From NCBI RefSeq assembly GCF_003443735.1, contig NZ_CP031969.1, forward strand, positions 806,001 to 870,000: a DNA stretch of 64,000 nt, written 5' to 3'. Every line of letters begins with the position of its first letter. Within the stretch, counting starts at the first letter, position 1. The stretch is from Streptomyces sp. CC0208 (lineage in GTDB: Bacteria > Actinomycetota > Actinomycetes > Streptomycetales > Streptomycetaceae). Position numbers and translations under genes: made by a program. The notes under the pieces are model-generated. The model worked only from the letters and a program-made list of their open reading frames with translations, was not told where the DNA came from and did not search any database. Below, in pieces: positions 58,483 through 64,000 of the stretch.

Positions 58483-59244
58483 ATGGCTGAGGTGGTACAA
58501 GCTGGACTGTGGGGGCTGGTGGCGGGCTCGGCGCTGCTGCTCGGGGCCGCGCTGGGGTACGGGCTGCGGGTGCCGCAGAAGATCATCGCGACCGTGATGG
58601 CCTTCGGTGCCGGGGTGCTGTTGTCCGCGGTCTCCTTCGAGCTGGTCGGGGAGGCGTACGACCAGGCAGGGCTGACTCCCGCGGTCGTCGGCACCCTCAT
58701 CGGTGCCCTGGCCTACACGGCGGGCAACGTGTGGCTGGCCCGCCGGGGTGCCCGGCACCGCAAGCGCTCCGGTCACGAGCAGTCGGCGGCGCAGCCCTCG
58801 GAGGCCCAGCAGGGCGGCTCCGGGACGGCGCTCGCGCTCGGCGCGCTGCTGGACGGCGTGCCGGAGTCCGCGGTGATCGGCGTCAGCCTGCTCGACGGCG
58901 GGGCGGTCAGCCTGGTGACCGTCGCGGCGGTGTTCATCAGCAACGTGCCGGAGGGGCTGTCCAGTTCGGCGGGGATGAAGAAGGCCGGCCGCACCAAGGG
59001 ATACGTCTTCGGCGTCTGGGCCGCGATCGCTGCCGCGAGCACCGTGTCGGCCGTTCTCGGTTACACCGTGGTCGGCTCCTTCTCCCCCGCCTTGATCGCC
59101 GTGGTGACCGCCGTGGCGGCCGGGGCGATCCTCGCCATGATCGCCGACACGATGATCCCCGAGGCGTTCGAGAACGCCCACCTGGCCATCGGGCTGATCA
59201 CCGTGATCGGCTTCCTGGTCTCCTTCGCCCTGTCTCACGCCTGA
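58483..59244 (+). CDS. ZIP-family metal transporter
   Basis: A 253-residue membrane protein with about eight hydrophobic segments. The fourth and fifth hold the ZIP binding-site residues: ALGALLDGVPESAVIGVSLL and VAAVFISNVPEGLSSSAGM, with the D/E and N/P/E pattern of the metal path; the usual His is replaced by Asp and Asn. A variable His/Gly-poor loop (HRKRSGHEQSAAQPSEAQQG) lies between helices 3 and 4. It probably moves Zn2+ or another divalent metal. It begins 158 bp after the divergent phosphatase gene. Confidence 0.9.
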   Translation: MAEVVQAGLWGLVAGSALLLGAALGYGLRVPQKIIATVMAFGAGVLLSAVSFELVGEAYDQAGLTPAVVGTLIGALAYTAGNVWLARRGARHRKRSGHEQSAAQPSEAQQGGSGTALALGALLDGVPESAVIGVSLLDGGAVSLVTVAAVFISNVPEGLSSSAGMKKAGRTKGYVFGVWAAIAAASTVSAVLGYTVVGSFSPALIAVVTAVAAGAILAMIADTMIPEAFENAHLAIGLITVIGFLVSFALSHA

Positions 59245-59440
59245 CCAGCCGCTCAGCCCGTCAGCGGCGGTCGGCGCCCTGCTGCGCACACCGAAGACGC
59301 CGCCCACGGCGTACTGACCTGGAGCGGCTCCCCGCTGAGAGCCTGGCCCGATGCGCCGAGGTGGTCGCCGAAGTGGGGGCAGCCCTGCCTGGTGGGCGAG
59401 GCGGACGCCCGCTGCCCCGTACCGCCTCGGACGTCCCCCG
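59245..59440. other. Intergenic, possibly degenerate coding sequence
   Basis: No clear gene. A short plus-strand frame (ERLPAESLARCAEVVAEVG near 59316-59380) has coding-like composition but no start or recognised family. Confidence 0.3.
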
Positions 59441-59641
59441 ATGGACACCGGCAAGGGGTCCCCCACCGACCTGGCCGCCCGCACCATCACCGGACCGGGG
59501 CACTACGTGATGGGTCTGCCCGAGGATCAGACACACCTGCGGGACTCCTGCCGATCCCTGGACCCGGCCGCCTGCCCGGCGTTCCGGTTCGGCCCGGTCC
59601 ACGAGGCGCACAGCCCACTCGCGCTTCGCGGGCTCGCGTGA
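59441..59641 (+). CDS. Hypothetical 66-residue protein
   Basis: A short open frame with strongly coding-like third positions: LAARTITGPGHYVMGLPEDQ, DSCRSLDPAACPAFRFGP. No ribosome binding site is clear and no family is recognised. It could be the end of a decayed gene. It is listed because nothing else explains this stretch between the ZIP and ABC genes. Confidence 0.35.
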   Translation: MDTGKGSPTDLAARTITGPGHYVMGLPEDQTHLRDSCRSLDPAACPAFRFGPVHEAHSPLALRGLA

Positions 59642-59852
59642 CCCGGAGGGCCGTACACCGCGCGACAACACCGGAGACAGGGTTTCTCATGAAGAGTCGT
59701 CGGCGCTCCCGGTCCCCGTGGTGCCGCGGTACCACTCGAGCCCCGAAGACTCCACCGTGGTCCCGGGGTTCGTGACCGCCGCGACCGTGGCTTCGGACGC
59801 AGGCGCCGCGGCTCATGCGTGGCCGCATTCGAGGCAGGAAAGGCCCATCACC
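59642..59852. other. ABC operon leader region
   Basis: About 210 bp before the ABC ATPase start. A 28-codon frame begins at ATG 59690 after GGAGACAGGG and ends at 59776; it is Arg/Ser rich and could be a leader peptide, though this is speculative. No hairpin or riboswitch is recognised. Confidence 0.3.
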
Positions 59853-60782
59853 ATGATCGAAGCGCGCGAGTTGACGAAGCGGTACGGCGACAAGACGGTC
59901 GTCGACACCCTGAGCTTCACCGTCGAACCCGGCGAGGTGACCGGCTTTCTCGGCCCCAACGGCGCGGGCAAGTCCACGACCATGCGCATGATCGTCGGAC
60001 TGGACTCCCCCACCAAGGGCTCGGTCACCGTAGCCGGCCGTTCCTACGCCGACCAGGCCGCACCGCTCCACGAGATCGGCACCCTGCTGGAGGCCAAGTC
60101 CGTCCACCCCGGGCGCAGCGCGTTCAACCACCTGATGGCACTCGCCCACACCCACGGCATCCCGCGCCGCCGCGTGGACGAGGTCATCGAGCTGGCGGGA
60201 CTTTCCAGCGTGGCCGGAAAGCGCGCGGGCGCCTTCTCCCTCGGCATGGGCCAGCGGCTCGGCATCGCGGCGGCCCTGCTCGGCGACCCGGCGATCGTCA
60301 TGCTCGACGAGCCGGTCAACGGCCTTGATCCGGAAGGCGTGCTGTGGGTGCGCAACCTCCTGCGCTCGCTGGCCGACGAGGGCCGGGCCGTGATGCTCTC
60401 CTCGCACCTGATGAGCGAGACCGCGCTGATCGCAGATCACCTGGTGATCATCGGACGCGGCCGGCTGCTCGCCGACACCACGGTCGACGACTTCACCCGG
60501 GAGGCCGGTGGCGGCGGCGTGAAGGTCGCCACCGCCGAGACCACGAGGCTGCGGGCGCTGCTGGCCGGACCCGAGGTCACGATCACCTCCTCCGCCGCCG
60601 AGGAGCTGCTGGTCAGCGGGCGCGACGCCCGCGAGATCGGGGCGATCGCCGCCCGGCACGGGATCGCACTGTACGAGCTCACCCCGCAGGCCGTCTCCCT
60701 GGAGGCCGCGTTCATGGACCTCACCCGAGACGTCGTGGAGTACCAGAGCGCTCCGGCCGACACCGAACGAAAGGCCGCCTGA
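59853..60782 (+). CDS. ABC transporter ATP-binding protein
   Basis: A 309-residue ATPase of the ABC-2 exporter type. Walker A is FLGPNGAGKSTTMRMIVGL, the signature is FSLGMGQRLGIAAALLG (SLGMG in place of LSGGQ, common in this subfamily), Walker B is AIVMLDEPVNGLDPEGVLWV, and the H-loop is LSSHLMSETALIADH. A C-terminal regulatory extension of about 90 residues follows. The ATG at 59853 follows AGGAAAGG. Its stop overlaps the permease start (TGATG), so the two are coupled. Probably exports a hydrophobic compound, peptide or lipid. Confidence 0.93.
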   Translation: MIEARELTKRYGDKTVVDTLSFTVEPGEVTGFLGPNGAGKSTTMRMIVGLDSPTKGSVTVAGRSYADQAAPLHEIGTLLEAKSVHPGRSAFNHLMALAHTHGIPRRRVDEVIELAGLSSVAGKRAGAFSLGMGQRLGIAAALLGDPAIVMLDEPVNGLDPEGVLWVRNLLRSLADEGRAVMLSSHLMSETALIADHLVIIGRGRLLADTTVDDFTREAGGGGVKVATAETTRLRALLAGPEVTITSSAAEELLVSGRDAREIGAIAARHGIALYELTPQAVSLEAAFMDLTRDVVEYQSAPADTERKAA

Positions 60783-61663
60783 TGCCGACCTCCGCACTGC
60801 GCCGCACCCAGCGCCCCGGCGATCTCGCCGACCTCTCCGCGGCACCCGATCCCCGGACATCCACCACGCGATACAAGGTGACCGGCATCCGGGTGCTGCG
60901 TTCGGAGTGGGCCAAGTTCTGGTCGCTGCGCTCCAGTTGGATCACCCTGGGCGTGGCCGTGTTCCTGCTGGTCCTGTTCGGGGCGATCGCCTCCTACACC
61001 TACGGTCCCGGCGCCACGACCGGCAGGGGGCCGCGTCCGAGGGGCGGCAGCGGCGGCAGCGACGCGGTGAGCCTGGCCCTGACCGGTGTGACCTTCGCGT
61101 CGCTGGCCGTGGGTGTGCTCGGGGTACTGCTGGCCGCGGGCGAGTACAGCACCGGCATGATCCGCTCCACCCTCACCGCGGTACCGCGCCGGCTGCCGGT
61201 TCTGTGGTCCAAGGCCGCCGTGATCGGGCCGATCGTCCTGGTCCTCACCATGATCGGCGCCCTGGCCGCCTTCCAGCTGGGGGCCCCGGGCCTGGACGGC
61301 GAGAAGATCGCTCTGTCCCTGGGCGACGACGGCGTCCTGCGCGGTCTGACCGGCGCGGGCGTCTACCTGGCCCTGGTGGCCGTGTTCGGCGTGGCCCTGG
61401 GCGTACTCGTCCGCTCCTCCGCCGGGGCGATCGCGATCCTCGTCGGCACCCTGCTCATCCTCCCCGGCTTGGCCACGCTGCTGCCCGACTCGCTCTACGA
61501 CAGCCTCCATCCCTACTTCCCCAGCAACGCGGGCTCGGCGGTCTACGCCCTGCACCAGTCCTCGGACTCCCTGTCCCCCGGCGCGGGACTCGCGGTCTTC
61601 GCCGGCTGGGTGGCACTGACCCTGGGCGGCGCTGCCTACCGGCTCCGCACGTCCGACTCCTGA
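60782..61663 (+). CDS. ABC-2 type permease
   Basis: A 293-residue membrane protein. A cytoplasmic Pro/Asp-rich leader of about 40 residues is followed by LRSEWAKFWSLRSSWITLGV, the usual ABC-2 opening, and six membrane segments (LAVGVLGVLLAAGEYSTGMI, VLVLTMIGALAAFQLG, ALVAVFGVALGVLVRSSAGA, IAILVGTLLILPGLATLL, AVFAGWVALTLGGAAYRL). The STGMIRSTLTAVPRRLPVLW stretch is conserved in these permeases. It pairs with the ATPase encoded just upstream. Confidence 0.92.
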   Translation: MPTSALRRTQRPGDLADLSAAPDPRTSTTRYKVTGIRVLRSEWAKFWSLRSSWITLGVAVFLLVLFGAIASYTYGPGATTGRGPRPRGGSGGSDAVSLALTGVTFASLAVGVLGVLLAAGEYSTGMIRSTLTAVPRRLPVLWSKAAVIGPIVLVLTMIGALAAFQLGAPGLDGEKIALSLGDDGVLRGLTGAGVYLALVAVFGVALGVLVRSSAGAIAILVGTLLILPGLATLLPDSLYDSLHPYFPSNAGSAVYALHQSSDSLSPGAGLAVFAGWVALTLGGAAYRLRTSDS

Positions 61664-61893
61664 CCTGGGCCCGAGGACGATGACGGCCATGAGTCCGCAC
61701 CACGCGTCAGCCGCCGGCGACACCTCCCGGGGGAGGCATCGGTCCCGCCGTCCCCCGGTTCGACGCCGAGTGGGCGCACCCGTGGCCAGGACGCGTCAAT
61801 GCTTTGCGCATCACCCGGTGCGGGCTGTGCGGCCGCTGTGGGTCCGCGGAACCGCCGCTCCCGCGCCGGAGCCGTTCCGGCGAAGCGCTTTCC

Positions 61894-61919
61894 GACGTTA
61901 CCGTTCGGTAGGCAACGTC
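61894..61919. promoter_or_regulatory. Nested inverted repeats before the amidase gene
   Basis: TACCG-TT-CGGTA (61899-61910) lies within GACGTT...AACGTC (61894-61899 and 61914-61919). They end 27 bp before the amidase start and may form an operator; no regulator gene is adjacent. Confidence 0.45.
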
Positions 61920-61945
61920 GTCCCGGAGTCCCGGAGGTGCCCCGC

Positions 61946-63367
61946 ATGACGTACGACCGCTCCGCAGGCCTGGTGGAGACCGCCGGTGCGCTGGCCGACG
62001 GCACGATCACCTCCCGGGCGCTCGTCGAGCAGACCCTGGCGCGGATCCAGAGCAGCCAGGGCACGCTCAATGCCTTCCGGATCGTACGGACGCACTCCGC
62101 CCTCGCCGAGGCGGACGCCGCGGACGCCCAACTGGCCGCAGGAGTGCGCAAACCGCTGCTCGGGGTGCCCGTCGCGGTGAAGGACGACATGGATGTGGCC
62201 GGTGAACCCACCGCGTTCGGCTGCCAGGGGGAGTTCCCGGCGGTCGCCAGGGACGGGGAGGCGGTACGGCGGCTGCGCGCGGCCGGGGCCGTGATCGTCG
62301 GCAAGACGAACACCTGCGAGTTCGGGCAGTGGCCGTTCACCGAGGGGCCGGCCTTCGGCGCGACCCGCAATCCCTGGAGCCCCGAGCACACTCCGGGCGG
62401 CTCGTCCGGCGGGTCCGCCGCGGCCGTCGCCGCGGGTCTCGTGCCCGCCGCGCTCGGCTCGGACGGGGCCGGTTCGGTACGGATCCCCGCCTCCTGGACC
62501 CACCTCGTCGGCATCAAGCCGCAGCGCGGCCGTATCTCCACCTGGCCGCGCGGCGAGTCCTTCCAGGGCATCACCGTCAACGGCACGCTGGCCCGCACGG
62601 TCGCCGACGCGGCCCTCCTCCTCGACGCGGCCGCCGGCAACCACCCCCTGGACCCGCATCGCCCGCCCGCCGTCGACGCCTCCGCGGCGGTCGGCCGCGA
62701 CCCCGGCCGGCTGCGCATCGCGCTCGCCCTGAAGCCGCCGTTCACCGCGCTGCCCGCCCGGCTCCAGCCGGAAGTACGGGCACGCGTAGTGGAACTCGCC
62801 GGGAAACTGGGCGACTTGGGGCACACCGTCGAGGAGGCCGATCCGCCGTACGGGCAGATCGGGCTCACCTTCATCCCCCGCGCCACGGCCGGCATCGCCG
62901 AGCGGGTCCGCGAGGCGCCCTTCCCCGCGCTCCTGGACCGCCGCACCCGGGACGCGGCCCGGCTCGGCGGACTGCTCGGCGGGGTCCCGCTGCGGGCGGC
63001 GCGGCGAGCGGAGGCGCTCCTGCACCGCCGTATCGGCGCGTTCTTCACGTCGTACGACGTCGTCCTCGCCCCGACGACGGCCGCTCCCCCGCCGGCCATC
63101 GGGGCGATGCTCCGCCTCGGCGGACTGGCCACGGACCGCGCGATGATCGCCGCCTGTCCGTACGCCTGGCCCTGGAACGTGCTGGGGTGGCCCGGGGTCA
63201 ACGTGCCCGCCGGATTCGTCGGCGGGCTGCCCGTCGGCGCCCAGTTGCTCGGTCCCGCGAACAGCGAGCCGCTGCTGCTGTCGCTCGCCGCGCAGTTGGA
63301 GGCCGAGCTGCGCTGGCACGAGCTCTGGCCGCAGCCCCGCGCCACCGTGGATTCCCCGGCCGCCTGA
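61946..63367 (+). CDS. Amidase (amidase signature family)
   Basis: A 473-residue hydrolase with the Ser-cis-Ser-Lys triad region: Lys79 in GVPVAVKDDMDVAGEPTAFG, the Gly/Ser-rich segment HTPGGSSGGSAAAVAAGLVP (about residue 150) with cis-Ser, and the nucleophile Ser in GSDGAGSVRIPASWT. The ending PVGAQLLGPANSEPLLL is family-typical. It would cleave an aryl or alkyl amide to acid plus ammonia. The ATG at 61946 follows GGAGGTGCCCC. Confidence 0.93.
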   Translation: MTYDRSAGLVETAGALADGTITSRALVEQTLARIQSSQGTLNAFRIVRTHSALAEADAADAQLAAGVRKPLLGVPVAVKDDMDVAGEPTAFGCQGEFPAVARDGEAVRRLRAAGAVIVGKTNTCEFGQWPFTEGPAFGATRNPWSPEHTPGGSSGGSAAAVAAGLVPAALGSDGAGSVRIPASWTHLVGIKPQRGRISTWPRGESFQGITVNGTLARTVADAALLLDAAAGNHPLDPHRPPAVDASAAVGRDPGRLRIALALKPPFTALPARLQPEVRARVVELAGKLGDLGHTVEEADPPYGQIGLTFIPRATAGIAERVREAPFPALLDRRTRDAARLGGLLGGVPLRAARRAEALLHRRIGAFFTSYDVVLAPTTAAPPPAIGAMLRLGGLATDRAMIAACPYAWPWNVLGWPGVNVPAGFVGGLPVGAQLLGPANSEPLLLSLAAQLEAELRWHELWPQPRATVDSPAA

Positions 63368-63386
63368 GCACCCCGGCCCGTACCCT

Positions 63387-63611
63387 GTGACCATGGACGA
63401 TGCGGCGATGGTCGGGCTCATGGGACGGGTCACGGGGACGATCGGGCCGGGGCTCGTCGGCGAGGTGATCGTCCGGGTGCGGGGCGGCGCCGAGCACTTC
63501 CTCGCCTACCCGGCCTCCGGCACGGACCGGATCGAGCGGGGCACGGTGGTGATGGTGGTGGAGTACCTGCCGCCGAGGACGGTCTACGTGCAGGCGGCGT
63601 ACGACAGTTGA
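63387..63611 (+). CDS. Small NfeD-like protein
   Basis: A 74-residue protein (68-72 if a later start is used) with GRVTGTIGPGLVGEVIVRVR, FLAYPASGTDRIERGTVVMV and VEYLPPRTVYVQAA. This is the OB-fold of NfeD-type proteins, without membrane segments. NfeD genes are normally paired with flotillin or stomatin genes, and a flotillin gene follows. A -10 box TACCCT (63381-63386) lies directly before the GTG 63387 / ATG 63393 pair, so translation may be leaderless from ATG 63393. Confidence 0.75.
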   Translation: MTMDDAAMVGLMGRVTGTIGPGLVGEVIVRVRGGAEHFLAYPASGTDRIERGTVVMVVEYLPPRTVYVQAAYDS

Positions 63612-63680
63612 GCCTGCCAACGCGCAGGTGAGAGGCGTGTGTATCAAGGTTTCGACAAGGATTCGCCGACGTCTTCACCC

Positions 63681-63729
63681 GCGCCTCGAACAGGCGCACA
63701 CTCCCTTCGTTCGGTGCCGAAAGGGCACC
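63681..63729 (+). other. Two short hairpins before the flotillin gene
   Basis: GCGCCT-CGAAC-AGGCGC (63681-63697) and GGTGCC-GAAAG-GGCACC (63713-63729), each a perfect 6-bp stem with a 5-nt loop. The second ends 15 bp before the flotillin ATG. They may attenuate or separate the NfeD and flotillin transcripts. Confidence 0.4.
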
Positions 63730-63744
63730 ATCCAAAGGGGGCGT

Positions 63745-64000
63745 ATGCCGATGGTTGTCGGCGTCGTTGCGGGGGTGGCCGTAGCTGCCATCGCCGTTCT
63801 GATCGGTCTGTTCAAACTGATGTGGCGTGTCGCGGAACCCAACGAGGCACTGATCATCTCAGGCTCGAACCACAGGACCGAGGGGCTCGAAGCGGGCATG
63901 GGATTCCGCATCGTCACCGGGCGGGGCACGCTGGTGCTGCCCGGTGTTCAGGCGGTGCGCAAGCTCTCGCTCGACCTGAACGAGACCGAACTGCATGTGG
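63745..64000 (+). CDS. Flotillin-like SPFH protein, N-terminal part
   Basis: The first 85 codons of a gene that continues past the window edge. A membrane segment opens it (MVVGVVAGVAVAAIAVLIGL), followed by the SPFH core start (FKLMWRVAEPNEALIISGSN, GMGFRIVTGRGTLVLPGVQA, VRKLSLDLNETELHV), typical of flotillins. Flotillins organise membrane microdomains together with NfeD proteins; the NfeD-like gene lies just upstream. The ATG follows AAGGGGGCG. Confidence 0.9.
   Translation, partial: MPMVVGVVAGVAVAAIAVLIGLFKLMWRVAEPNEALIISGSNHRTEGLEAGMGFRIVTGRGTLVLPGVQAVRKLSLDLNETELHV

Noticed and set aside
59718..59852. Upstream extension of the ABC ATPase by about 45 codons
   Set aside because: The family begins at MIEAREL; the extension is low in homology and the ATG at 59853 has its own upstream AGGAAAGG.

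Overview
The window reads as chromosomal DNA of a Streptomyces or a very close actinomycete. GC is very high, third codon positions are almost all G or C, GTG and TTG starts are common, and the families are typical of the genus (SCO2400-type zinc-ribbon protein, HAF-repeat secreted protein, conservon-type kinase, MmyB-type XRE regulator, ECF41-type sigma factor, many MarR/TetR/LacI regulators). I see no rRNA, tRNA, CRISPR array, integrase, insertion sequence or prophage gene. It looks like an accessory metabolic region of a linear chromosome made of many short regulator-plus-enzyme units.

Layout. 1-3.2 kb: truncated PepSY protein, peptide deformylase, pyridine nucleotide-disulfide oxidoreductase, thioredoxin. 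3.2-7.6 kb: 4-hydroxybenzoate unit (LacI regulator, PobA hydroxylase, aldehyde dehydrogenase) and a TetR gene divergent from an FMN reductase with twin palindromic operators. 8.4-16.9 kb: LysR, small zinc-ribbon protein, F420-type LLM oxidoreductase, TerC, MarR pair, class III CoA transferase, SDR/XRE divergent pair, atypical LuxR response regulator. 17-25.4 kb: NDH-2-like oxidoreductase, DUF3224, YceI fusion, then a ring-cleavage operon (FAD aromatic hydroxylase, hydroxyquinol-type 1,2-dioxygenase, maleylacetate reductase) divergent from a Fis/AAA activator. 25.6-35.3 kb: membrane PP2C phosphatase, ECF41-like sigma factor with a convergent NAD(P)-binding partner, orphan conservon-type kinase, aldo/keto reductase, MarR, DsbA/MBL/NTF2 operon under an 18-bp palindrome, VOC protein.

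35.4-47.2 kb: TPR protein, second LLM oxidoreductase, MarR and a membrane-protein remnant, GH1 beta-glucosidase with a LacI operator and regulator, an internally deleted aldo/keto reductase pseudogene, malic enzyme, amidohydrolase plus APC permease with divergent TetR. 47.2-53.9 kb: secreted HAF propeller, SCO2400-type protein, Tat-exported SGNH esterase, and a phosphoglucomutase / amidohydrolase / internally deleted VOC operon ending in a strong hairpin. 54-58.3 kb: lipoprotein, then a partner-switching module (HATPase kinase, STAS antagonist, GAF-PP2C phosphatase) whose kinase gene appears translationally coupled to a 64-residue repeat peptide and an MFS transporter. 58.5-64 kb: ZIP transporter, ABC-2 exporter pair, amidase, small NfeD-like protein and the start of a flotillin gene.

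The functional themes are aromatic and carbohydrate catabolism feeding central metabolism (protocatechuate and maleylacetate branches, malic enzyme, phosphoglucomutase), redox enzymes controlled by local one-component regulators, and phosphatase/anti-sigma signalling. The most original observations are the kinase / repeat-peptide / MFS coupling, the sigma54-independent Fis activator beside the hydroxyquinol cluster, the response regulator lacking its acidic pocket, and two genes shortened by internal deletions.
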